A stretch of 55,303 bases of DNA, taken from contig CAZWUI010000007.1 of NCBI GenBank assembly GCA_964637515.1, positions 1-55,303 on the forward strand, written 5' to 3'. This document shows, piece by piece, positions 8,112 through 16,614 of the stretch. Position numbers and translations under genes: made by a program. This stretch comes from RGIG4097 sp964637515. Lineage in GTDB: Bacteria > Bacillota > Clostridia > Christensenellales > CAG-917. The first letter of the stretch is position 1. The number at the start of each line of letters is the position of its first letter. A model generated the notes under the pieces. The model made no database searches. It saw only the letters and a list, made by a program, of their open reading frames with translations, and was not told where the DNA came from.

Positions 8112-8155
8112 TTTCCGTCCTCGGAGATTCCCACGCTACGCTCGGAATGACGGAA
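8112..8155. repeat. Short dispersed-repeat-like element
   Basis: The segment GGAGATTCCCACGCTACGCT followed by CGGAATGACGG resembles the widely scattered intergenic element whose reverse strand reads GTCATTCCGAGCGTAGCGTG and which yields spurious HSERSVGIS peptides in many draft genomes. Only one copy is in this window, so the repeat status rests on general recognition. Confidence 0.4.
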
Positions 8156-8219
8156 TGGAGTGTGAATGACAGAGCGGAGGTGGGGATGAAAGAGCGGGGG
8201 TATGAATATATTCAACCCA

Positions 8220-8520
8220 TTTCCCCCTTCCTCACGTGTTTTCCCAATCGACGTTTCACCTCAACAGGAAACCCACGTCGCCTGCGTTTGCAGGGGGTAA
8301 CACTCGGCGCACGGAAAGCCGTCGCAGAGGGCATAGCGCAAAGTGCCTTGTGACGTCAACGGCACTCGGAGTTCTCGCCGCCGTTGCGGCTCGTGTTCCG
8401 TCTTCGAAAGAGTGAGTGCATACTCACGTCCGCTCATAGTTTCTGTGCCTATGGCTGATTACATACACGCCGATACACCGCACTTCGTTCGGTGGTGATA
8501 TGCCAAGTCTGTGACTTGGA
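8220..8520. other. Hairpin-rich non-coding stretch downstream of tRNA-Gly
   Basis: No convincing gene lies between 8057 and 8554. This part is a chain of short hairpins: CCTGC/GCAGG (8281-8294), ACGG/CCGT (8311-8322), GCCGC/GCGGC (8377-8390), GTGAGT/ACTCAC (8412-8427), CACCG/CGGTG (8476-8494), CCAAG/CTTGG (8503-8519). The composition is more GC-rich than the flanking intergenic sequence. It lies immediately beyond the tRNA-Gly terminator. Function unknown. Confidence 0.5.
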
Positions 8521-8521
8521 T

Positions 8522-8554
8522 AAAAAAACACACGGATTGTGCCGTGTGATTTTT
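8522..8554 (-). terminator. Intrinsic terminator of tRNA-Gly
   Basis: CACACGG (8529-8535), loop ATTGTG, CCGTGTG (8542-8548). On the minus strand it is followed by seven T (A-run 8522-8528). Confidence 0.88.
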
Positions 8555-8628
8555 TGGAGCGAATGATGGGAATCGAACCCACAACCGCAGCTTGGGAAGC
8601 TGCTGTTTTACCACTAAACTACATTCGC
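8555..8628 (-). tRNA. tRNA-Gly, anticodon CCC
   Basis: The minus strand folds as a full cloverleaf with acceptor GCGAATG/CATTCGC, anticodon stem GCAGC/GCTGC around the loop TTCCCAA, and T-loop TTCGATT. Anticodon CCC reads GGG. The CCA end is encoded. A TTGACT-17-TAAAAT promoter (8640-8668) and a strong terminator flank it as a single-gene unit. Confidence 0.95.
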
Positions 8629-8639
8629 AAAGTATCTAT

Positions 8640-8668
8640 ATTTTATTAAAACGGCGGTCAAAAGTCAA
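8640..8668 (-). promoter_or_regulatory. Promoter of tRNA-Gly
   Basis: On the minus strand, TTGACT (8663-8668), 17 bp, TAAAAT (8640-8645). Confidence 0.6.
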
Positions 8669-8737
8669 TCTAATTGTGCGTTTCGGGGCAATATTTTGAA
8701 AATTTGGCAAGTTGTCGGGCATATTGCGCATTTTCAG

Positions 8738-8766
8738 TTGATTTTTTGACTATTATCATTTATACT
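8738..8766 (+). promoter_or_regulatory. Promoter of the ileS operon
   Basis: TTGATT (8738-8743), 17 bp, TATACT (8761-8766). The leader to the start codon at 8812 is only about 40 nt, too short for a T-box. Confidence 0.6.
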
Positions 8767-8811
8767 TTTTTTAATTTTATGCGTTATATGCGCACGTGAA
8801 AAGAGGATATT

Positions 8812-11800
8812 ATGTACAAACCTGTAGACACAAATCTCAACTTTGTAGAACGTGAAAAAGAAATCCTCGCTTTCTGGAAGGAAAACGAGATTTTTGAAAA
8901 GAGTGTCGATAAGAACGACGGCCACGAATGTTTCAATTTTTACGACGGTCCTCCGACCGCCAACGGCAAACCTCATATCGGGCATATTCTCACCCGTGTT
9001 ATGAAGGATATTATTCCCCGTTACAAGACGATGAAGGGCTATCACGTCCGCAGAAAAGCGGGCTGGGATACTCACGGTCTCCCCGTCGAACTCGAAGTGG
9101 AAAAACTTCTCGGTATGGACGGCAAGCAAGATATTGAAAGATACGGCATCGAACCTTTTATCAAACAATGCAAACAGTCCGTTTGGAAGTATACGAGCGA
9201 ATGGGAAAAGATGTCCGACCGCATCGGCTACTGGGCGGATATGAAACACCCTTACGTCACATATCACGACAATTATATCGAGTCGGTGTGGTGGGCTCTC
9301 AAGACCATATATGACAAGGGACTCATCTACAAAGGCTACAAAATCGTGCCTTATTGCCCTCGTTGCGGAACGGCACTTTCTTCTCACGAAGTCGCTCAAG
9401 GATATAAGGACGTCAAGGAAACTTCCGTCTATGCGAAATTCCGTCTGAAAGGGGAGAGCAATCGCTACTTCTTGGCTTGGACGACGACTCCTTGGACTCT
9501 TCCGTCCAACGTTGCGCTCTGTATGAACGCGAACGAAGACTACGTGGAAATCAAGGTCGGGGACGAGCAATATATTCTCGCAGACGCTCTCGTCGAAAAA
9601 CTCTTTGAAGAAGGCACCTACGAGAAACTCTCCACGAAGAAGGGTGCGGACTATGAATATCACGAATACGAACCTTTGTTCAACTACGAAACCGGCGCGA
9701 AGAAAAAGGCGTACTACGTCGTCAACGACGACTACGTAACTCTCACCGACGGCACAGGCGTCGTTCATATCGCTCCCGCATTCGGTGAAGACGATAGCAA
9801 AGTCGGCAAACGCTACGACTTGCCTTTCGTGCAAATGGTCAACGAAAGAGGTAGATTTATTGACGCGGCAACCGACTATGCAGGCATGTTCGTCAAGGAC
9901 GCGGACAGACTCATCATCGGTCAACTCAAAGAGGAAGGCAAACTATTCAAAGAGGAACTCTTTGAACATAGTTATCCTTTCTGCTGGCGTTGCGATACTC
10001 CGCTCCTTTACTATGCCCGCTCAAGTTGGTTCATCAAGATGACCGAAGTCAAAGACCAACTCATTGCAAACAATCGCACTATCAACTGGATGCCTCCGAC
10101 AATCGGCGAAGGCAGAATGGGCAACTTCCTTGAAAACGTCGTCGATTGGGGTATTTCTCGTGAAAGATATTGGGGCACTCCGCTTCCTATCTGGGTGTGC
10201 AACAAGTGCGGCAAACTCCACGTCATCGGAAGCAAAGAAGAACTCAAAAACTGCGGTCATCTCACCGAAGATATCGAACTTCACCGTCCGTACATAGATG
10301 GCGTGAAGTGGGAATGCGAATGCGGTGGCACTTTCGAGCGCACTCCCGAAGTGCTTGACTGTTGGTTCGATTCCGGTTCGATGCCCTTTGCACAATGGCA
10401 TTATCCCTTTGAAAATCAAGACCTTTTCAAAGAAGAATATCCCGCAGACTTCATTTCCGAAGCGGTCGATCAAACGAGAGGTTGGTTCTACACTTTGCTC
10501 GCAATTTCGACCTTGCTTTTCAACAAAGCGCCTTTCAAAAATTGTATAGTTTTGGGACTTGTCAACGACAAAGACGGCGTCAAAATGAGCAAACATAAAG
10601 GCAACGTCGTGGATCCTTGGTCTGTCCTTGACAAGCAGGGCGCAGACGCTACCAGATGGTATTTCTATACCGCAAGCGCACCTTGGCTCCCGTCCCGTTT
10701 CTCAGGGGATAACGTCAGTGAATCTCAACGCAAGTTTATGGGTACTCTTTGGAATACCTATGCTTTCTTCGTGCTTTACGCGGAAATCGACAAGTTCAAT
10801 CCCTCCGAACACGTTTTGTCCGAACAGAAACTTACAGTTATGGATAAATGGATTTTGTCCGAACTCAACAGTCTTATCAAGTTCGTGGACGAGGGTCTTA
10901 ACGAATACAAAATCACCGAAACTTCAAGAAAAATCGCAGAATTTACCGACAACCTTTCAAATTGGTACGTCCGTAGATGTCGCGATCGTTTCTGGGGTAG
11001 CGTTATGACTTCGAGCAAAGAAGCGGCGTACACCACTTTGTATACCGTTCTTTCCACGCTCAGCAAAGTTATCGCTCCCTTCGTGCCGTTCATGGCGGAA
11101 AATATCTATCAAAACCTCGTCCGTAACTTCGACGAAAACGCACCTTTGAGCGTACACCTTTGCGATTTCCCCGTCGCAGACGAGAATTATATTGACGAGA
11201 AACTCGAAAAGGGTATGGAAGACGTGCTTAAAGTTGTCGTTCTCGGTCGCGCGGCAAGAAACAAGGCAAATCTCAAAAACCGTCAACCTTTGAAACGCCT
11301 TATCTACAACGGCAAGACCAAACTCAGTCAAGAACTTCAAGCACTCATCGAAGACGAACTCAACGTCAAGAAACTCGAACTCTCTGACGGTAGTGCGGAA
11401 TATATCAACTATATCGTCAAACCGCAACTTCGCACTCTCGGCCCGAAATACGGCTCTTTGCTCGGCAAAATCAGAGAAATTTTGAACACCGCAGAAAGAG
11501 AAGTCGTCGCGGCGGTCAAGAACGGCGGTCACTTCAAGCGTGAAATCGACGGCAAAGAAATCGAACTCTCCGAAGAAGACGTGCTCATTTCTGTTCAAAA
11601 CAAGGAAGGTTTCTCGGCAGAGAGCGACGGCAATATCACTGTTGTTCTTGATACCGAACTCAACGAAGAACTTATCTTCGAGGGTGCGGAAAGAGAAATC
11701 GTCTCCAAAATCCAAACCATGCGTAAAGAAGCGGGATTTGAAGTCACCGATCATATCGCAGTCGGCTACAAGGCGGAAGGCGTTGCGCTCGACGTGTTCA

Positions 11801-11925
11801 AGAAAGCGGATTTCTTGTCAGACGTACTCTGCGATAGCATAAGCGAATCTATCGACGGCTACACTAAAGATTGGGACGTCAACGGAGATAAGGTTACCAT
11901 TTCCGTCAAACGTATAGAGGGTTAA
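8812..11925 (+). CDS. ileS: Isoleucyl-tRNA synthetase, long (type 2-like) form
   Basis: Charges tRNA-Ile with isoleucine and edits misactivated valine. The 1037-residue product has a class I HIGH motif (PHIGH, about 55-60), the family block GWDTHGLPVE, an editing (CP1) domain holding WTTTPWTLPSN, the KMSKS-loop form KMSKHKGN (about 590), zinc-type Cys pairs (CPRCGT; CNKCGK with CECGG) and a long C-terminal domain. Length and the KMSKHKGN loop resemble the roughly 1035-residue clostridial IleS group, related to eukaryotic-type enzymes, some of which resist mupirocin. It has an AGAGG ribosome binding site and is the first gene of a five-gene run with 1-11 bp gaps. Confidence 0.96.
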   Translation: MYKPVDTNLNFVEREKEILAFWKENEIFEKSVDKNDGHECFNFYDGPPTANGKPHIGHILTRVMKDIIPRYKTMKGYHVRRKAGWDTHGLPVELEVEKLLGMDGKQDIERYGIEPFIKQCKQSVWKYTSEWEKMSDRIGYWADMKHPYVTYHDNYIESVWWALKTIYDKGLIYKGYKIVPYCPRCGTALSSHEVAQGYKDVKETSVYAKFRLKGESNRYFLAWTTTPWTLPSNVALCMNANEDYVEIKVGDEQYILADALVEKLFEEGTYEKLSTKKGADYEYHEYEPLFNYETGAKKKAYYVVNDDYVTLTDGTGVVHIAPAFGEDDSKVGKRYDLPFVQMVNERGRFIDAATDYAGMFVKDADRLIIGQLKEEGKLFKEELFEHSYPFCWRCDTPLLYYARSSWFIKMTEVKDQLIANNRTINWMPPTIGEGRMGNFLENVVDWGISRERYWGTPLPIWVCNKCGKLHVIGSKEELKNCGHLTEDIELHRPYIDGVKWECECGGTFERTPEVLDCWFDSGSMPFAQWHYPFENQDLFKEEYPADFISEAVDQTRGWFYTLLAISTLLFNKAPFKNCIVLGLVNDKDGVKMSKHKGNVVDPWSVLDKQGADATRWYFYTASAPWLPSRFSGDNVSESQRKFMGTLWNTYAFFVLYAEIDKFNPSEHVLSEQKLTVMDKWILSELNSLIKFVDEGLNEYKITETSRKIAEFTDNLSNWYVRRCRDRFWGSVMTSSKEAAYTTLYTVLSTLSKVIAPFVPFMAENIYQNLVRNFDENAPLSVHLCDFPVADENYIDEKLEKGMEDVLKVVVLGRAARNKANLKNRQPLKRLIYNGKTKLSQELQALIEDELNVKKLELSDGSAEYINYIVKPQLRTLGPKYGSLLGKIREILNTAEREVVAAVKNGGHFKREIDGKEIELSEEDVLISVQNKEGFSAESDGNITVVLDTELNEELIFEGAEREIVSKIQTMRKEAGFEVTDHIAVGYKAEGVALDVFKKADFLSDVLCDSISESIDGYTKDWDVNGDKVTISVKRIEG

Positions 11926-11926
11926 T

Positions 11927-12787
11927 ATGCTGCTTGCACCCGATTGGAAAGAATACGAAGTCATTGCCACCGGCGACGGAGAAAAACTCGAACGCTGGGG
12001 GAATTTGACTTTGCTCCGTCCCGATCCGCAAGTGATTTGGCATGCGAAAAAACCGCTCCGCTCTTATCCGAATATCGACGCTATCTACGAGCGCAGTACG
12101 ACGGGCGGTGGTGCATGGCACTACAAAACCAACTTCAACGACGAATTTACTCTCTCTTGGCGGGACTTGAAATTCAAACTCAAACTCATGGGTTTCAAGC
12201 ATACGGGACTTTTCCCCGAACAGGCGGTCAACTGGGATAGAATGATGAAATTGATTGAAAATGCGGGCAGAGAAATCTCCGTGCTCAATCTTTTCGGGTA
12301 TACGGGAGCGGCGTCCGTCGCTTGTCTGAAAGCGGGTGCGAAAGTCTGTCACGTGGACGGCGCAAAAGCAATGGTCGAACGTGCGGGCGAAAACGTGCGC
12401 TTGAGCGGTATGGACAACAACGGTATGCGCTATATCATCGACGACTGCTTCAAATTCTGTTCTAGAGAGAAGAAAAGGGGTAGAACGTATGATGCGATAA
12501 TTCTCGATCCCCCCAGTTTTGGCAGAGGTCCGAACGGCGAAAAGTGGAAGATCGAAGAGGGTATCGGCGAACTTTGCGAACTCATTGCCGATCTTCTTTC
12601 GGACAATCCTTTGTTCGTCTGTCTGAACAGTTACACGACGGGACTTCAACCCACCGTCATGGCAAATATATTGAAACTTACACTCCCGGATAATGCGGTC
12701 ATCACCGCCGACGAAATCGGTATAGCAACAAGCGAAGGACTCGTCCTTCCTCAAGGTTGCACCGCTTTCGCAACTTTCAACAAATAA
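11927..12787 (+). CDS. RlmI-like SAM-dependent methyltransferase
   Basis: Class I methyltransferase of the RlmI/RlmK-like group, probably acting on 23S rRNA. The 286-residue product has a SAM-binding motif NLFGYTGAAS (about 122), an acidic residue at the end of the second strand (CHVDGAKAMV) and the catalytic-type motif LDPPSFGRG (about 194). It lacks the N-terminal PUA domain of E. coli RlmI. It starts one base after the ileS stop and continues the operon into an rRNA-modification partner, the RluA-type gene. Substrate specificity is inferred. Confidence 0.8.
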   Translation: MLLAPDWKEYEVIATGDGEKLERWGNLTLLRPDPQVIWHAKKPLRSYPNIDAIYERSTTGGGAWHYKTNFNDEFTLSWRDLKFKLKLMGFKHTGLFPEQAVNWDRMMKLIENAGREISVLNLFGYTGAASVACLKAGAKVCHVDGAKAMVERAGENVRLSGMDNNGMRYIIDDCFKFCSREKKRGRTYDAIILDPPSFGRGPNGEKWKIEEGIGELCELIADLLSDNPLFVCLNSYTTGLQPTVMANILKLTLPDNAVITADEIGIATSEGLVLPQGCTAFATFNK

Positions 12788-12796
12788 GAGGATATT

Positions 12797-13510
12797 ATGA
12801 CCTACAAAGACATCGAAATACTTTTTGAAGACAATCATCTTCTCGTCGTCGTCAAACCGGCGAACGTCCCCGTGCAAGCGGACGAAAGCGGAGATGCGGA
12901 TATGCTCACCCTTTTGAAACAATATCTCGTCGAGAAATACAATAAACCGGGCGACGCTTATCTCGGACTCGTGCATAGACTCGACCGTCCTACAGGCGGT
13001 GTTATGGTTTTTGCAAAGACGTCAAAAGCCGCTTCAAGACTCAGCGAAGCGATCAGAAACGGTGACGTCGAAAAGAGATATTTCGCAATAGTCGAAGGCA
13101 CTCCTCGCGAGAGAAGTGAAAAACTCACTTGCTATCTCAAAAAATTCCAAGATACGAACACCGTAAGGGTTGTTCCTCAACTTACCGAAGGCGCAAAGTA
13201 TGCCGAACTTGACTACAAGGTGCTTGAATCCAAAAACAACGTGAGCCTCGTGTCCGTCAATCTCATCACGGGCAGGGGACACCAAATCAGAGTGCAGATG
13301 TCCGCAATCGGAAATCCTATCCTTGGCGATGCAAGATACGGCAATGGCGAAAAACTTAAACTCCCCCTATGCCTGTGGGCTGTGGAACTCAGGTTCGCAC
13401 ATCCCGTCAGTGGCAACCAAATGATGTTCAGAGTGTACCCTCCCGAAGAAGGCGCTTGGACTCAATTCGATATGGAGAAATATTTAAGTTTGACAATTAG
13501 GAACAGTTAG
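12797..13510 (+). CDS. RluA-family pseudouridine synthase
   Basis: Isomerises uridine to pseudouridine in rRNA or tRNA. The 237-residue product has the catalytic motif HRLDRPTGGVMVFAK (Asp about residue 60), the ITGRGHQIRVQM motif (HQIR) and the ILGDARYG block, and no S4 domain. It has an AGAGGATATT ribosome binding region and sits 9 bp after the methyltransferase and 3 bp before the acyl-CoA ligase. Target position unknown. Confidence 0.9.
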   Translation: MTYKDIEILFEDNHLLVVVKPANVPVQADESGDADMLTLLKQYLVEKYNKPGDAYLGLVHRLDRPTGGVMVFAKTSKAASRLSEAIRNGDVEKRYFAIVEGTPRERSEKLTCYLKKFQDTNTVRVVPQLTEGAKYAELDYKVLESKNNVSLVSVNLITGRGHQIRVQMSAIGNPILGDARYGNGEKLKLPLCLWAVELRFAHPVSGNQMMFRVYPPEEGAWTQFDMEKYLSLTIRNS

Positions 13511-13513
13511 AAT

Positions 13514-15175
13514 ATGGAAATGATACAAAAAACTTTGGGCGACGTGATACGCGGTCTTGCAAAAGACTATCCCGATCGCCAAGCGATAAAATACACCACT
13601 CGCGACTTCGAGCGCACTTGGCGCGAACTCGACGAAGAAACTGATAAAGTCGCAAAAGGGCTTATGGCTCTCGGTGTGAAAAAGGGGGATAAAGTCGCAA
13701 TTTGGGCAACTAATATCCCCGAATGGTTGCTCACCCTTTTCGGTGCGGCAAAATGCGGTGCGATTCTCGTCACCGTCAACACGAACTACAAAGTCTTCGA
13801 ACTCGAATATCTGCTCACGCAGTCGGACACGAAAGTCCTTGTGATGATGGGCGGTTTCAAAGATGCAAACTACGTCGATATAATCGACAATCTTATCCCT
13901 GCACTCAAATCATCCGATGGCGGTAAAGTCAGTGAAAAGCACTTGCCTTTCCTTGAAAGAATCGTGTATGCAGGCGACGGCACTCCGTCGGGTATGATGA
14001 ATTTCAAGGACCTTTTCCGTTTGTCTGAAAGCGTGTCAGACGCCGAATATGCAGAAAGAACCGCAAGTCTTGACCCCGACGACGTCATCAATATGCAATA
14101 TACGTCGGGTACGACCGGTTTTCCCAAAGGCGTTATGCTTACGCATAAAAATATAATCAACAACGGCAAAACCATTGGGGACGGTATGGCGTTCACCAAG
14201 GACGATAGACTGTGCATTTGTGTGCCTTTGTTCCACTGTTTCGGACTCGTGCTTGCGACTATGGCTTGTATCACTCACGCATCCGCTCTCGTGCCTGTTG
14301 AAGCGTATTCACCCGTCACCGTCATGAAAGCGATTTCGACAGAGAAGTGTACCGCAGTCCACGGTGTGCCTACCATGTTCATCGCTATGCTCGAACACGC
14401 AACCTTCGATCAATTCGATTTCTCGTCCTTGCGCACGGGTATTATGGCAGGCTCTCCCTGTCCTATCGAAGTGATGAAGAAAGTCGTGGATAGAATGAAT
14501 ATGAAAGATATAGTCATCGTTTTCGGACAGACCGAAGCGTCCCCCGGCTGCACTATGACTACGACGACGGATAGCATCGATAAACGTGTATCGACTGTCG
14601 GTAGAGCATTTCCAGGTGTCGAATGCAAAATCGTCAATCCCGAAACAGGGGAAGAAATGCCCACCGGTCAAGCAGGCGAATTTGTCGCGCGCGGGTATAA
14701 TATAATGAAAGGGTACTACAAAATGCCCGAAGCCACAAAGCAAGCAATCGACAAAGACGGTTGGTTGCATACGGGCGACCTTTGCACCGTTGATGAAGAC
14801 GGATATTACAAGGTCGTCGGCAGAATAAAGGATATGATTATCCGTGGCGGTGAAAATATCTATCCCAAAGAGATAGAGGAATTTTTGTACACTTGCGACA
14901 AAATCCGTGACGTGCAAGTCGTCGGCGTGCCTAGCAAACAATACGGCGAAGAAATCATGGCGTGTATCATTCTGAAACCGGGCGAAAGCATGACCGAAGA
15001 TGAAGTCAAAGAACTTGTCAAAGCGAATATGGCACGTCATAAAGTGCCTAAATACGTGCGTTTCATGGGCGAATTTCCTATGAATGCCGCAGGAAAAATC
15101 CAAAAATATAAATTGCGTGAGGAAGCGATTGAAATCCTGAAACTTCAAGAAGACGCTTCCGTCGAAACTGCATAA
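13514..15175 (+). CDS. AMP-forming acyl-CoA synthetase
   Basis: Activates a carboxylic (probably fatty) acid to its adenylate and then to the CoA thioester. The 553-residue product has the AMP-binding motif YTSGTTGFPKGVML (about 195), the FGQTEASP motif, the hinge block TGDLCTVDEDGYYKVVGRIKD, GGENIYPKEIEEFL, and the C-terminal catalytic Lys in AAGKIQKYKLRE. It is closest in form to medium/long-chain acyl-CoA ligases. It is embedded in a translation-related operon, 3 bp after the pseudouridine synthase. Exact substrate not determinable. Confidence 0.88.
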   Translation: MEMIQKTLGDVIRGLAKDYPDRQAIKYTTRDFERTWRELDEETDKVAKGLMALGVKKGDKVAIWATNIPEWLLTLFGAAKCGAILVTVNTNYKVFELEYLLTQSDTKVLVMMGGFKDANYVDIIDNLIPALKSSDGGKVSEKHLPFLERIVYAGDGTPSGMMNFKDLFRLSESVSDAEYAERTASLDPDDVINMQYTSGTTGFPKGVMLTHKNIINNGKTIGDGMAFTKDDRLCICVPLFHCFGLVLATMACITHASALVPVEAYSPVTVMKAISTEKCTAVHGVPTMFIAMLEHATFDQFDFSSLRTGIMAGSPCPIEVMKKVVDRMNMKDIVIVFGQTEASPGCTMTTTTDSIDKRVSTVGRAFPGVECKIVNPETGEEMPTGQAGEFVARGYNIMKGYYKMPEATKQAIDKDGWLHTGDLCTVDEDGYYKVVGRIKDMIIRGGENIYPKEIEEFLYTCDKIRDVQVVGVPSKQYGEEIMACIILKPGESMTEDEVKELVKANMARHKVPKYVRFMGEFPMNAAGKIQKYKLREEAIEILKLQEDASVETA

Positions 15176-15186
15176 AGGGGGAATAT

Positions 15187-15975
15187 ATGAAACTTTGTTT
15201 TTCAACGATAGGTTGCCCTGATTGGAAAATCGGCGAAATCGTGACGACGGCGAAAGACCTCGGCTACGACGGAATTGAAATCCGCGGTATCAGAGGGGAA
15301 ATCAATGCTACCGTCATGCGCGAATTTAACGAAGATTTTGACAAAACGCAAAAACTCCTTGACGATACGGGCGTGAAAATCGCAATGTTGACGTCGGGTG
15401 CATCCCTTGCAAACCACAACGACGAAGACGCTGTGGACGAAGCGAAAGCGTATATCGACCTTGCAGTCAGACTCGGAGTGCCTTTCGTGCGCGTTATGTC
15501 CACCGATAAACCCTACTTTGACGGCGGTGACCTCGACCTTTGCTTGAAACGTTATCGCGAAGTCCTTGACTACGCAAATGGCAAAAACGTCACTCCGCTT
15601 ATGGAAACCAACGGCCTTTTCGTGGATACCGCATTGCTTTCTCGTTTTCTTGACGATGCGGGTGAGGGCAGTGGCGCACTTTGGGACGTTCATCATCCTT
15701 TCCGTTTCAACGACGAGAGCGTGGACACCACGATTAAAAATCTCGGTAGCAAAATCAAATACGTACACCTAAAAGACAGTGTCATCGAAAAAGGCAAAGT
15801 CGCCTACAAGATGATGGGTTACGGCAACGTGCCTTTGAAAGAAGCGGTGACCGCTCTTAAAGACAACGGCTATGACGGCTATTGCACTTTTGAATGGGTG
15901 AAACGCTGGAATAAGGAGCTCGAAGACGCAGGTATCGTGTTTGCTCACTATGCAAACTACATGAGAAGATTTTGA
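15187..15975 (+). CDS. Sugar phosphate isomerase/epimerase-like TIM barrel
   Basis: Xylose-isomerase-like fold. The 262-residue product starts MKLCFSTIGCPDWKIGEIV and keeps the pattern of metal ligands expected of the family: GIEIRG, METNG, DVHHPF, YVHLKD and CTFEW, in order along the barrel strands. It has a strong AAAGGGGGAA ribosome binding site, 11 bp after the acyl-CoA ligase. It is last in the operon, followed at once by a terminator. Members act on many sugars; the substrate is unknown. Confidence 0.82.
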   Translation: MKLCFSTIGCPDWKIGEIVTTAKDLGYDGIEIRGIRGEINATVMREFNEDFDKTQKLLDDTGVKIAMLTSGASLANHNDEDAVDEAKAYIDLAVRLGVPFVRVMSTDKPYFDGGDLDLCLKRYREVLDYANGKNVTPLMETNGLFVDTALLSRFLDDAGEGSGALWDVHHPFRFNDESVDTTIKNLGSKIKYVHLKDSVIEKGKVAYKMMGYGNVPLKEAVTALKDNGYDGYCTFEWVKRWNKELEDAGIVFAHYANYMRRF

Positions 15976-15976
15976 C

Positions 15977-16003
15977 AAAATGCGAGCAAATGCTCGCATT
16001 TTT
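15977..16003 (+). terminator. Intrinsic terminator of the ileS operon
   Basis: AAAATGCGAGC (15977-15987), loop AAAT, GCTCGCATTTT (15992-16002) and further T. Begins two bases after the stop codon. Confidence 0.9.
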
Positions 16004-16031
16004 CATATCGTATTCGATTTTGCTTGCGAGA

Positions 16032-16526
16032 TTAAAATTTATCTTTTTCGGGAGTGAAGTATTTTTCGTCGTCGAGTTGCTTTTTTATCCCCGCAAGTAG
16101 GGGACAATTTGAATATTCTTGTTCGAGCCATTTTTCGCCGTAACCCATCGCAGTAAGGGCGGAAGAAAATTTTTGTTCGGCAGATGAAAACAATCTGAAT
16201 ACCGTGCGGAGCGGTTTTGATACGATTTCGGATATTTCTTTGAAGGTTTTTCCGTAGCAAAGTCTACCTGTAAGTACGTCTTTTTCACATTCCGGGAGTT
16301 TTGATAGTGCGGTTTCAACGATGAAAACCAAGTTGCAAGCTTTTCTTTTATCGTCGTTTAATTTTATTATTTCACCAATTAATTTTTCATTTGATATTCC
16401 GTTTTTGAGATGAACGCTCTGATATGCGGAATTTATGCGGTTTTTGACCGAAACGTCTATGTTCTTAACGATTTTAGGTATACGAGAATAAGCAACAAGC
16501 GTTGTGTTGCTCCAAGATTTGTTCAT
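16032..16526 (-). CDS. Sigma-70 region 4-like DNA-binding protein
   Basis: A 164-residue protein of unknown role. Residues about 75-120 (KLPECEKDVLTGRLCYGKTF then KEISEIV.KPLRTVFRLFSSA) resemble a sigma-70 region 4 helix-turn-helix, but there is no region 2, so it is not a full sigma factor. I start at the Met at 16526 rather than 16580 because a GGAGG lies 12 bases upstream and the extra residues look non-coding. It lies 88 bp downstream of ylbJ in the same leftward direction and may be read through from it. It could be a small regulator or a degenerate ECF-type sigma. Confidence 0.6.
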   Translation of the reverse strand: MNKSWSNTTLVAYSRIPKIVKNIDVSVKNRINSAYQSVHLKNGISNEKLIGEIIKLNDDKRKACNLVFIVETALSKLPECEKDVLTGRLCYGKTFKEISEIVSKPLRTVFRLFSSAEQKFSSALTAMGYGEKWLEQEYSNCPLLAGIKKQLDDEKYFTPEKDKF

Positions 16527-16614
16527 GATTAGATGAAACCTCCAATAAAAAATATTGAAAAAACGTTTTGCCAATAGCATAAATGGTGAAAATGCATAAA
16601 GTCAACGTTTTATG

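Noticed and set aside
8081..8353. 90-codon frame in the gap before tRNA-Gly
   Set aside because: It covers the dispersed-repeat-like element and hairpins; the peptide resembles known spurious translations.
8629..8811. T-box riboswitch before ileS
   Set aside because: The promoter leaves a leader of about 40 nt, and no specifier loop or T-box sequence is present.
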